Assembly (NCBI GenBank): GCA_034007295.1
Contig: JAVERC010000001.1
Span: 183,867 to 247,866, forward strand
DNA length: 64,000 bases
Direction: 5' to 3'
Source of the DNA: JACKCP01 sp034007295
Lineage (GTDB): Bacteria; Desulfobacterota; Desulfobacteria; Desulfobacterales; JACKCP01
The notes beneath the pieces were generated by a model. The model was not told the origin of the DNA. It did not search any database and worked only from the letters and a program-made list of their open reading frames with translations. Shown here piece after piece: positions 1-7,654 of the stretch (position 1 is the stretch's first letter; the number at the start of each line of letters is the position of its first letter). Made by a program: the position numbers and the translations under genes.

Positions 1-112
1 ATTGGCAAAAAAGATAGTTTTCGTTTTAGCCGTTAATTACGGTTTTTAAAGCCTAAATTTTGAATTTCATGCTTTAAATGCATATATGAGCCAGTTTTTG
101 TTTAGCAACTAA
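1..112 (-). repeat. Family-1 interspersed repeat, degenerate reversed copy
   Basis: Read on the minus strand this begins TTAGTTGCTAAACAAAAAC, matching the left terminus of the roughly 147-bp repeat seen intact at 1361-1508 and 57421-57567. It continues through the internal ATTCAAAATTTA segment. The far end, near position 1, resembles the other terminus (AAAACGAAAAC followed by GCCAAT on the minus strand) and may run off the window. The copy is strongly diverged. No coding capacity is seen. Confidence 0.5.
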
Positions 113-140
113 GTTAAGATGCAAATAATATGGATACTTA

Positions 141-1346
141 ATGAGAAAAATTATTTTATTATTAATATTTCTTTTTTTGCCTTTGGAAAAAATTTATTGC
201 AATTCATTTATAGAATTTAGATCAAAGAATAGCTCTGGTTTTAAAAATTATTCAGATACAATTGAAAAAGATTTTGAGAATTATCAAGAGGAATTAAAAA
301 AAGCATTTGAAGATTATAAAAAAAAAATTTCCAAAGTTTGGGGTAAGAAAAATGTAATTATCTCAGGGCAAAAAATTTATGTCAGCTATTTTAATAAATT
401 GAGAGAAAGAAGTATAATTGATTTTGAAAATGGAATAGTGAAATTAGAATTTATTATATCTGTAAAAGAATTTAATAAAGAAACTTTTGAACAAAGAATT
501 ATTGATTCAATTGCCAATTCAATTTGTCAAAAGCCTGATACTCGATCAATTATTGAAATTTCCCATGATCCTGATACAAAACAAGACCAAAGATCAGAAT
601 TAATATTAAAGGGTCAGGTTAAAGACAATAAAGGTGATATTATTACTTCAAAAAATGCAGTTTTTTTTGCTTCTCAAATTTTAAAACAAAAAAAAATAGA
701 ATCAACTGCTGTAAAAAATCAAGAAACACAAGATAATCTCTTGATTTCAATTGATTTTCCCCTTGCAGATGACCACATAAAAAAAAGGGCTTTAAAGTAT
801 GTTGATATTGTCATTCCAGAGTCCAAAAATCGAAACCTCGAACATGAGCTTATTTTTGCTTTAATTGAAACTGAAAGTTCATTTAATCCTTATGCAAAAT
901 CTCCTGTACCAGCTTTTGGGCTCATGCAGCTTGTACCTATAACAGCAGGAAGAGATGCATTTAGGCTTGTTCATAAAAAAGATATGGTTCCTACAGATAA
1001 GTTTTTATATAATCCAAAAAACAATATTATTTTGGGATGTGCCTATCTTTATATTTTATTTAACAAATATCTTGATGAAATTGATGATATAGAATCTAGA
1101 AAATGGTGTGTAATAGCAGCATATAACACTGGAATTGGAAATATTTTTGAAGCTTTTGCAGGAAAATTTTCAAAAAACAGGTATAATTCCAGGCAAATAT
1201 GGAAGTTAGCTGCTTTTGAAAAAATTAATCAAATGTCTTCAAGTCAGGTTTTTAATTATTTGAGTGAAAATCTTAAATATAGTGAAACTAGAGCATATAT
1301 TGAAAAAGTAAGATCAAGAATTCCCAAATATAAAACAGACAGATAA
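141..1346 (+). CDS. mltC: MltC-like membrane-bound lytic murein transglycosylase
   Basis: This is a 401-residue exported protein with an N-terminal hydrophobic signal (residues 1-20) ending in a Cys at 20, so a lipoprotein is possible. Residues about 25-205 resemble the MltC N-terminal domain (DUF3393). Residues about 225-395 form an SLT goose-type lysozyme domain: the ES motif ETESSFNP carries the probable catalytic Glu at about 245, followed by GLMQLVP and AAYNTGIGN. The family cleaves the glycan strands of peptidoglycan, leaving 1,6-anhydromuramyl ends, usually at the outer membrane facing the periplasm. It appears monocistronic, followed within 15 bp by a family-1 repeat. The family assignment is strong; the exact substrate preference is inferred. 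Confidence 0.88.
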   Translation: MRKIILLLIFLFLPLEKIYCNSFIEFRSKNSSGFKNYSDTIEKDFENYQEELKKAFEDYKKKISKVWGKKNVIISGQKIYVSYFNKLRERSIIDFENGIVKLEFIISVKEFNKETFEQRIIDSIANSICQKPDTRSIIEISHDPDTKQDQRSELILKGQVKDNKGDIITSKNAVFFASQILKQKKIESTAVKNQETQDNLLISIDFPLADDHIKKRALKYVDIVIPESKNRNLEHELIFALIETESSFNPYAKSPVPAFGLMQLVPITAGRDAFRLVHKKDMVPTDKFLYNPKNNIILGCAYLYILFNKYLDEIDDIESRKWCVIAAYNTGIGNIFEAFAGKFSKNRYNSRQIWKLAAFEKINQMSSSQVFNYLSENLKYSETRAYIEKVRSRIPKYKTDR

Positions 1347-1360
1347 TAAAATTAGATTAT

Positions 1361-1508
1361 TTAGTTGCTGAACGAAAACGGCCTTTTTTGTCCATTTCTG
1401 CGTCAGAATCAAAATTTAATCCTCAAAATACTATATGTATTCCTGCGGTTAAATTTTTCATCTTCCTTGAACTGAACAAAAAATTCTCATTTTCGGCCAA
1501 TCACTATT
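1361..1508 (+). repeat. Family-1 interspersed repeat, near-intact copy
   Basis: A 148-bp non-coding unit starts TTAGTTGCTGAACGAAAACG and ends CGGCCAATCACTA. The ends are imperfect terminal inverted repeats, since the right end reversed reads TAGTGATTGGCCGAAAA. The interior is almost identical to the copy at 57421-57567, including CTGCGTCAGA, ATTCAAAATTTAATCCTC, TCCTGCGGTTAAATTTTT and AACTGAACAAAAAATTCTC. This suggests recent or recurrent dispersal. Confidence 0.85.
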
Positions 1509-1830
1509 TAATAATTAACCAAAGGTAAACCCCCTGCTTTGCAGGGGAGACTCCCAAGGTTTGACTAGAGCTTACCTGGACAACTGCTTTTTTAAATTAT
1601 AGAACCAGTACCAAAATGACTGATTATGATATATCTTTGTCAGATCCAAAGCCTGTACCCAAAATATTATAAAGTTAAAAATTTTTTAGTCTATCTTTAC
1701 TGATCAAAAATCACTTTTTTTGGACTTCACCAAATTGAATAAAAACCAAATAACCTTTTTGTCATTTAAGCTACCAAATGAATTGATTGTTTTAAGCAGT
1801 TACTAAATTAAAACTTTATTAAATAAGGTT
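1509..1830. other. Gene-free stretch with a GC-rich hairpin
   Basis: There is no credible gene here. At 1521-1571 a locally GC-rich patch holds a perfect 7-bp stem with a TTT loop (CCCCTGC at 1531-1537, GCAGGGG at 1541-1547), followed by AGACTCCCAAGG. Its composition is unlike the surrounding AT-rich DNA, so it may be a remnant of a mobile element end. The rest is AT-rich with nothing recognisable, and serves as the region downstream of two convergent genes. Confidence 0.4.
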
Positions 1831-2997
1831 TTATAGTGCATTGTATTTGTAAATATCATCAAGTGAAGTTATAGGTGTAAGAAACCCACCAGGGCCGATT
1901 TGACTAAAATAAATACTTAATGAGCCAGTGCTTTTATTTTCAGTGAAATCAAAAACAAATCCCCCTAGATTAACAGATTTCATATTGCGTGCTGTTTTAA
2001 TAAAATTTTCTCTTGTAAGCTCTTTGCATTCATTAAGTATGGTTGTCATTGCTCTTGCTGATATAAATCCCTCAAGTCCATAAAAGGACAATGGTTCTTC
2101 AGGAAAATATTCTGAAGATACTCTTTTGTAGAGCTGAGTAACTGGAAGCTTTGTATAAAATGGAAAAGGAACAACTTGACTTACAATAACCCCAATTCCC
2201 TGGTTCATTAGATTCCCTGATAATTTTTCACCATTTATTTCAGATGATGCCATTATAATAATGCTTGGATTTATTTTTCTAATTTCTTTTATAAGTAATG
2301 CTGCAAGATCAGGCTCTGCAGCTATTATTAGTGCATCAGGGGAAATAGAATTAATTTTTTCTGCTGCTTTTGTAAGTTTTGCATTGTCTTTTGGTGAAGA
2401 TGCAAAAGTATAATTTTCAATTTGGTTTTTTTTAAAGTTTTTTTCGGCTTCGCTTGCAAAGCTTTGAGCCCATTTGCTGTCAGAGTTAAAAAGTGCAATT
2501 TTATTTTTTTGATGATTTAAAAGAATTTCAATCATGTTTTGTGTTTCAGATGCGTAATCCGGCCTCATAAAAAAAATGCTGCCACCTTTGCTGTGAAGTT
2601 CTTGTGCTCCGGTAGAAGCACCAAAAAAAGGTATTTTAGACTTTTCTGACAATTTAAAGGATTCAATACAAGATTCTGATCCCATGTACCCATAAATCAT
2701 AAAAAAGTTTTCAAGAATAAAAAATTCAGTGTTTTTTAAAGCCTTTTTTGGATCACCTGAATCATCTTTTGTTATAAGTTCTATTAAATTGTTATTAATT
2801 CCGCCTCTAGAATTAATAAATTGAATCCAGGCACTAGCACCTTTTTGAAATTGATTGGCAGCTGCAGACATGTTTCCAGTAACAGGAAGAGATTGTCCGA
2901 TCTTAATTGTTTCTGAATAAAGAGGTGAATAAGCCGGTGTATATAAGAAAAATATTGTAAATAAAAAAAGTAGTTTTAGAAAAAAATTTTTTTTCAT
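1831..2997 (-). CDS. ABC transporter substrate-binding protein, branched-chain amino acid (LivK) type
   Basis: This 388-residue protein has a clear signal peptide (about residues 1-28, ending near YSET) followed by a type I periplasmic-binding fold (Peripla_BP_6). Recognisable signatures are IKIGQSLPVTGNMSAAANQF at the start of the mature chain, RGGINNNLIELITKDDSGDP and GGSIFFMRPDYASE. The family binds amino acids, amides or other small polar ligands for ABC importers. In sulfate reducers some members act instead as free-standing sensor domains. No permease or ATPase genes lie nearby, so it is an orphan here and its ligand is unknown. A diverged repeat cluster lies upstream. Confidence 0.85.
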   Translation of the reverse strand: MKKNFFLKLLFLFTIFFLYTPAYSPLYSETIKIGQSLPVTGNMSAAANQFQKGASAWIQFINSRGGINNNLIELITKDDSGDPKKALKNTEFFILENFFMIYGYMGSESCIESFKLSEKSKIPFFGASTGAQELHSKGGSIFFMRPDYASETQNMIEILLNHQKNKIALFNSDSKWAQSFASEAEKNFKKNQIENYTFASSPKDNAKLTKAAEKINSISPDALIIAAEPDLAALLIKEIRKINPSIIIMASSEINGEKLSGNLMNQGIGVIVSQVVPFPFYTKLPVTQLYKRVSSEYFPEEPLSFYGLEGFISARAMTTILNECKELTRENFIKTARNMKSVNLGGFVFDFTENKSTGSLSIYFSQIGPGGFLTPITSLDDIYKYNAL

Positions 2998-3062
2998 TTT
3001 TAGTCCTTAAAGTTTTTACTGATTATTATTTTATAATGAACCAAGTTAAGTATCAGTACTAA

Positions 3063-3208
3063 TTAGTCGCTGAACAAAAACGGCCTTTTTTGTCCATTCC
3101 TGCATTAGATTCAAAATTTAATCCTCAAAATACTCAATGTATCCTAAAGGTTAAATTTCTCATCTTCCTTTAACTGAAACAAAATTCTCGTTTTCGGCCA
3201 ATCACTAA
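3063..3208 (+). repeat. Family-1 interspersed repeat
   Basis: A 146-bp copy runs from TTAGTCGCTGAACAAAAACG to GGCCAATCACTAA. It has the same internal order as the 1361 and 57421 copies but carries scattered substitutions. It lies about 65 bp upstream of the start of the binding-protein gene at 2997 (minus). Confidence 0.82.
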
Positions 3209-3334
3209 TTATAATTGCCAGTTTGCAAATATTTGCAGCTTATCAAAATTCAAGCGATTTTAAATCTTGACACAATTAAGGCAAAAATGCACTAGTCTTT
3301 TGATTTGCTATACCTTATGAAACAAAGGTACTTA

Positions 3335-3522
3335 TACCTGAATTGAGAGTTTCATATATTTTAATTTAAAGAATATAAATTTTATTATATCAAAAAATAT
3401 AAAACTCTGCGAGTTTCCAAATCTGTACTTTTTTGCGTTAAATTGAATCAAGTATAAAAAAATTGAGCATGATACAATTATGCGTTCATATGCATCAAAT
3501 TTTAAAATCATTCAATCAAGAT
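3335..3522 (+). repeat. Family-2 interspersed repeat (diverged copy)
   Basis: A 188-bp unit is alignable with the better preserved copy at 59571-59771. Shared landmarks, in order, are TACCTGAATTGAGAGTTTC at the left end, AACTCTGCGAGTTTCCAA, GCGTTAAATTGAATCA, a TGATACAATT segment, a CATATGCATCAAA segment and a right end AAAATCATTCAATCAAG. The right end is a decayed inverted copy of the left end. There is no coding capacity. Confidence 0.65.
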
Positions 3523-3557
3523 TATAAAATATAAAATTTTTTTTGGTTACTGTTAAA

Positions 3558-3692
3558 TTAGCAATTAGCCGAAAACCAGCATTTTTTTGTTTAGTTCAAA
3601 AGTATAAAAATTTAACCATAGTATCTTAAAAAAGATTAAATTTTTAATCTAATGCAGAAATGTACAAAAAAACATTTTCCCTTCAGCTAATT
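3558..3692 (-). repeat. Family-1 interspersed repeat, reversed diverged copy
   Basis: On the minus strand it runs from AATTAGCTGAAGGGAAAATG to TTTTCGGCTAATTGCTAA, matching both termini of the family. The interior TTTAATCTTTTTTAAGATAC corresponds to the TTTAATCCTCAAAATAC segment of intact copies. It lies only 35 bp from the family-2 copy, so this spacer is a repeat hot spot. Confidence 0.65.
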
Positions 3693-4006
3693 ATCTTTTA
3701 TAAAAAGTAAAAGTTTAATTTTGAGATTAAATTTTAAAAGTGAAAAACATAATATAAAAGAACAAATTAACTGCTTACTTTGTTATATATAAAATAAACT
3801 TTAAAAAATGGTCAACCTAAAGGTTTACTAGGTTAAAAAAAAAGTATAAACATTGTTTATATGTGTTATAGTGTTTAAGTTTAAAAAATTACTGAACCAT
3901 TGTCTTGAACAATAAAAATAAATGGGTTATAAAATTTTCAATAATTAAACCTGATTCTTGTATAAGTTTTAAAATATAAAAAATATCTAAGTTAAGGACA
4001 GATTTT
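3693..4006. other. AT-rich leader region upstream of the MglA cluster
   Basis: No gene is seen in these 314 bp. The DNA is extremely AT-rich and must carry the promoter of the downstream signalling cluster, but no -35/-10 or -24/-12 pair stands out clearly enough to call. The spacing between 3209 and 3334 likewise holds only a possible fragment of a family-2 end, CAAGCGATTTTAA at about 3253. Confidence 0.35.
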
Positions 4007-4399
4007 ATGGAATTTACTTTGGACCTCGGAAAAAATCAAATAGATCAGATTGAAAAGGTTTTGAACGAAGAATTAATTGAACTTGGGGTTGCAAATGTTA
4101 TTCTTCTAGATTTAGCAGGAAACGTAATAGTAAATCTAGACAATGGAGAAACAACCCATGATGTATATTCTCTTGCAGCTCTTGCAGCAGGAAATTTTGG
4201 TGCAGTCAGTGCAATGGCAAACTTGATTGGCGAGCATGAATTCTCTCTGCTTTTTCATAAAGGGGAAACTGAAAGCATACATTTTAGTAAAGTAACTCAG
4301 GATCTTCTTTTGCTTACAATTTTTGGGAAATCTGTTTCCTTAGGATTTTTAAGGCTCAAGGTCAGTGAAGCAGTAAAAAAGATTGAAGCACTTTTTTAA
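4007..4399 (+). CDS. Roadblock/LC7-domain protein, MglB-like
   Basis: This 130-residue single-domain protein has the roadblock/longin pattern: an N-terminal amphipathic helix, VANVILLDLAGNVIVNL as the central beta hairpin, LAALAAGNFGAVSAMANLIG as the long helix, then LLLLTIFGKSVSLGFLRL strands. In the MglA/MglB system roadblock proteins act as GTPase-activating or scaffold partners of the small GTPase. The MglA-like gene starts 30 bp downstream, so the two are probably co-transcribed and interact. There is no transmembrane segment, so it is cytoplasmic. The domain call is firm; the GAP role is inferred from context. Confidence 0.85.
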   Translation: MEFTLDLGKNQIDQIEKVLNEELIELGVANVILLDLAGNVIVNLDNGETTHDVYSLAALAAGNFGAVSAMANLIGEHEFSLLFHKGETESIHFSKVTQDLLLLTIFGKSVSLGFLRLKVSEAVKKIEALF

Positions 4400-4428
4400 T
4401 TGTTTAATTTTATTGCGGAGGAATTCAA

Positions 4429-5037
4429 TTGGCTTTAATAAATCCCAAAAAAAAGGAAGTACAGGTTAAAATAGTTTATTATGGCCCTGGAAGGGGAGGT
4501 AAGACTACTAATCTGGAATATATTAATAATAAATTCAGGAAAAGAATCCAAAATGAAATGGTTACCATTAAAACATATGGTGATAGAACCTTGTTTTTTG
4601 ATTTTCTTCCCTTAGATATTGGTACAATAGCAGGCCATAATATTAAAATTCAATTTTATACTGTACCAGGTCAGGTTAAATATAATGCAACCAGGAAACT
4701 TGTTTTAAGAGGAGTTGATGGTATTGTTTTTGTTGCAGATTCTATGGCACTTAGAAGAGAAATGAATATGCGTTCCCTGAAAAATCTTCAGGATAATTTA
4801 CGTTCATTTAACAAAGATGTAAGGAAAATTCCACTTGTTATGCAGTTTAATAAAAGAGATCTTGGTGATCAGGGTATAGAGCTTTTGAGTGTAGAAGATA
4901 TGAACAGGGATTTGAATAAAGTAATAAAAGCTCCTTATTTTGGTGCCAGTGCGATTTCAGGTGAAAATGTTGCCTTAACAATGAAAAAGATAATTTCTCT
5001 GACAATATCATCTTTAAAGAAAAAACTGGAGGCTTAA
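4429..5037 (+). CDS. mglA: MglA-like small Ras-family GTPase
   Basis: This 202-residue GTPase closely follows Myxococcus MglA. The P-loop GPGRGGKT is at residues 19-26, the MglA-typical DRTLFFDFLPLDIG follows, TVPGQ stands in the place of the usual DxxG, and then come RKLVLRGVDGIVFVADS and the guanine-specificity motif FNKRDL. MglA defines the leading cell pole and controls type IV pili or gliding in Myxococcus. It starts at TTG, supported by GCGGAGG seven to eight bases upstream. It lies directly after a roadblock gene and one base before the next gene. The exact motility output in this organism is inference. Confidence 0.92.
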   Translation: MALINPKKKEVQVKIVYYGPGRGGKTTNLEYINNKFRKRIQNEMVTIKTYGDRTLFFDFLPLDIGTIAGHNIKIQFYTVPGQVKYNATRKLVLRGVDGIVFVADSMALRREMNMRSLKNLQDNLRSFNKDVRKIPLVMQFNKRDLGDQGIELLSVEDMNRDLNKVIKAPYFGASAISGENVALTMKKIISLTISSLKKKLEA

Positions 5038-5038
5038 A

Positions 5039-5731
5039 TTGAGTTCTGAAAAAGATAATCTAACAAAGGAGCTTGATAATAAACTTGAGGATCTTTTTGA
5101 TGAAGATACTCTTGATAACGAACCAGAAACTGATCCTTTTTTAGTTAATAAGGAATCTTCCAAACCTCTGAAGCCAAAAAAAGCAGAGATTTCCGAAAAT
5201 TCATCAGCTGTTAAAGTTGAAAGTAAATCAAAAAGTTTTCCGCTTGATAATTTGAATGCTATTCTTCTTTCCCTTGACTGGGAAATAACAGACGAACTTA
5301 TAAACAGCTATTTGTCTGAGATTAGAAAACTCAAAACAAAATACGGAACAGATAAGTTTTGTGATTATTTTTTTAGAATTCTTGATAACCTTGGAAGATA
5401 TATTAAAAAGAACCTTGGAGCGGCCCATCCGGAATCTGTTTCAATGATGCAGTCCATTCATCAGAGTCTAGAGTCAATTTTTCTTAATTCAGAATTAAGC
5501 GAAATACAGAAAAAAAAGGTTTTTTATAAAGAGTATAACAGATATCTGAAATTTAAACAGAAGATCAGCCTAAAAAAGGCAGGTAAAAAAGCTAAAGACA
5601 ATGACGTAAATGTTGATACGGATAAGTTTGCAGAAGTTTTTATTTCAAGAATTTCAGAGTCTTTAAGAAAAGTCGTTAAAGAAGAACTGGAAAAGGTTAA
5701 AAAAGAAATTCTTAACTCATTAAATAAATAA
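5039..5731 (+). CDS. Charged helical protein of the MglA cluster, unknown function
   Basis: I do not recognise a named family in this 230-residue soluble protein. The first 60 residues are acidic and probably disordered. Residues about 75-170 are helical (ITDELINSYLSEIRKLKTKY, then KFCDYFFRILDNLGRYI), and the end is a lysine/glutamate-rich amphipathic helix (VVKEELEKVKKEILNSL). It begins at TTG one base after the MglA-like stop, with AACTGGAGG as ribosome site inside the end of that gene, so translational coupling is likely. Context suggests an adaptor for the GTPase; the sequence itself does not show this. Confidence 0.7.
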   Translation: MSSEKDNLTKELDNKLEDLFDEDTLDNEPETDPFLVNKESSKPLKPKKAEISENSSAVKVESKSKSFPLDNLNAILLSLDWEITDELINSYLSEIRKLKTKYGTDKFCDYFFRILDNLGRYIKKNLGAAHPESVSMMQSIHQSLESIFLNSELSEIQKKKVFYKEYNRYLKFKQKISLKKAGKKAKDNDVNVDTDKFAEVFISRISESLRKVVKEELEKVKKEILNSLNK

Positions 5732-5749
5732 TTTTTTTAAGGTTTACTT

Positions 5750-6271
5750 ATGCTTGAGATAGAATCACTAGACGAAGTTGAGTTGATAAAACCAAAAAAA
5801 TTTTCAGATGTAAATAAGTTCAGCTGTTCTGGTAAAGATCTAGAATTAATCTTAGCTGTAAAAGGTGCTAAAGATCAAAAAAAACTGATGGAATATCTAA
5901 AAAAACTAGATGATTCTGTTTCAGCTGTAATCAATCTTGAATATTTGAATCTTATTGAAGTTACCAAGAAAAAGAAAAATTTCCATGACTCAGTAAAGGA
6001 AAATAAACCTCTGGCTGCTGAAAAAAGGCAAATTGATTCAAGGGAAATTTTATTTTATGTTGAATCCAAATTGCTTGAAGCAGTTGGACCTATTGGAAAT
6101 GTAATTTTTGAAGATTGCGTAGATGATATGGGTGAGAAAAAAAAGACATTTCCATTGAAAAGAATACCCGAACTAATAAATATTCTTTCAAAGGAAATAC
6201 CTAGAGATGATAAAAGGAAAGAGTTCCAAATGTCTATGATCCTTAAGCTTAAGGAACTTAAAATGGCATAA
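5750..6271 (+). CDS. MglA-cluster protein of unknown function
   Basis: This is a 173-residue soluble protein. The N-terminal half (about residues 22-70) has a segment of alternating charged and hydrophobic residues. The C-terminal half contains LLEAVGPIGNVIFEDCV followed by helices. That arrangement resembles the small C-terminal domains (DUF8082-like, often with a GPIA-type motif) found in bacterial signalling proteins. The match is only a resemblance. It lies 18 bp after the preceding gene and 86 bp before the HAMP receptor gene, in the same direction. Confidence 0.65.
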   Translation: MLEIESLDEVELIKPKKFSDVNKFSCSGKDLELILAVKGAKDQKKLMEYLKKLDDSVSAVINLEYLNLIEVTKKKKNFHDSVKENKPLAAEKRQIDSREILFYVESKLLEAVGPIGNVIFEDCVDDMGEKKKTFPLKRIPELINILSKEIPRDDKRKEFQMSMILKLKELKMA

Positions 6272-6357
6272 TAAGCTTTAAGGATTTTTTGGTATTTTAA
6301 AATATGTTTTGGTTAATATTAAAGTGTTTAACATTAATTTATTCAGGAGCTTAGGTT

Positions 6358-7572
6358 ATGGCCCTTATATGCGAAGAATGCGGAAAAATTTATCACATAG
6401 ATAAAGAAAAACTAAAAAAACAACTAAAAGGCGATTTTGCTAAAACGAAATGTCGTATATGCGGTCATATAATCCAGATATCAAGGGAAGAGCTTGAAAA
6501 AGATGACGAGGTAAGAACAGATGATGACAGCTTTTTCAGCGAATTTTCAGATGAAACTAATTCTTTTGATTATGGCGATAGTGTAGAAACACAAGAGGAT
6601 AAAGAAGCTTTAGAAACTAAAGACAAACAAGAGACTGAAGAAGTAAAGCACTCTTTTAAAAATGAAGATAGAAGAAAAGGTTTTGGTTTAAGAACTAAAA
6701 TGTTTTTTCTTTTTTTAATTATACCAATCCTTCTCATGTCAGCTTCGGGAATTTTTTCTCAGATTCAGCTTAAAAGACTTTCAGAAAATATTACTGAAAA
6801 AGGTACAGCTGTTGTTAAGGACTTTGCAGAACAAAGAATTGCTGAAAAAGCTAGAGACGTTGCCTTGCAGTGTCAGATATACCTCTTAAGTCATCCTGAA
6901 CTTAGAAAATCAGATTTTAACTATGAAAATGAGTTTAAAAAAATAGCCGTTCAGAAAATAGGTAAAACAGGTTATACATCTTTAGCAGAAAGAAATCTTC
7001 CTACAGATCCCCTGGAAAATTTTAGAATTTGGGCTCACCCAAATCCATCAATTATAGGGGTTCCTTTATTTCAAAAGTTAAAAAAAGAACTGGGCAAGGA
7101 ATTTGATGTCCTTGTAGACACTTTGAAGCCTGTAATAAGGGGAGAAGAAGTTAATGGATACTACAAATGGAAGGAAGTAAGCGGTGAGTTGAAACAAAAA
7201 TTTTTAGTTGCCGTACACGTTAAGCATACAAGATATATAATTATTGCGACAGCACCTATTGATGAATTTACAAAGCCAATAAGGGATTTAGAATCTGAAG
7301 CTGCTCTTCTTACCAAGCAGACAAGGGATGTTAACATCTTTATTCTTGCAGCTACTCTCATAATTATCAGCATGGCAATTCTTGTTTATGGCTATAGAAT
7401 TACCAAAAGTATTAAATATCTTACTGAAACAGCTGACAGAATAAGCGTTGGTGATCTTGATGTTAAAATTAATGTCCAGGCTAAAGATGAAATAGGAAGC
7501 CTTGCAGATGCAATTTCTAGAATGCAGGACAGCTTAAGGCTTTCAATTGAACGACTTAGAAAAAGAAAATAA
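6358..7572 (+). CDS. Zinc-ribbon/HAMP transmembrane receptor without output domain
   Basis: This 404-residue protein starts with an MJ0042-type zinc ribbon in the cytoplasm (Cys 5, 8, 32, 35), followed by an acidic linker to about residue 105. Then come a first transmembrane helix (about 114-134), an extracytoplasmic sensor region (about 135-320, containing WAHPNPSIIGVPLF, a Cache-like signature), a second transmembrane helix (about 327-346) and a HAMP domain (about 347-400). It ends there: no methyl-accepting, kinase or cyclase domain follows. The topology implies signal input from the periplasm with output through HAMP or the N-terminal ribbon to soluble partners. Neighbours are MglA/roadblock genes upstream and a REC-PATAN regulator downstream. 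Confidence 0.82.
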   Translation: MALICEECGKIYHIDKEKLKKQLKGDFAKTKCRICGHIIQISREELEKDDEVRTDDDSFFSEFSDETNSFDYGDSVETQEDKEALETKDKQETEEVKHSFKNEDRRKGFGLRTKMFFLFLIIPILLMSASGIFSQIQLKRLSENITEKGTAVVKDFAEQRIAEKARDVALQCQIYLLSHPELRKSDFNYENEFKKIAVQKIGKTGYTSLAERNLPTDPLENFRIWAHPNPSIIGVPLFQKLKKELGKEFDVLVDTLKPVIRGEEVNGYYKWKEVSGELKQKFLVAVHVKHTRYIIIATAPIDEFTKPIRDLESEAALLTKQTRDVNIFILAATLIIISMAILVYGYRITKSIKYLTETADRISVGDLDVKINVQAKDEIGSLADAISRMQDSLRLSIERLRKRK

Positions 7573-7582
7573 ACACAAAAAT

Positions 7583-7625
7583 TTCAATCAGCATAATTAT
7601 TTTTGCTGATTGAAAAAATTATTTT
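7583..7625 (+). terminator. Intergenic hairpin, possible partial terminator
   Basis: An 11-bp inverted repeat TTCAATCAGCA (7583-7593) / TGCTGATTGAA (7604-7614) is followed by an A-rich then T-rich stretch. It lies between the HAMP receptor and the next gene of the cluster. It could attenuate read-through or be an mRNA-stabilising hairpin; the U-tract is not ideal. Confidence 0.4.
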
Positions 7626-7654
7626 TATTTATTTTATTTTAAGGAAATAGATTT

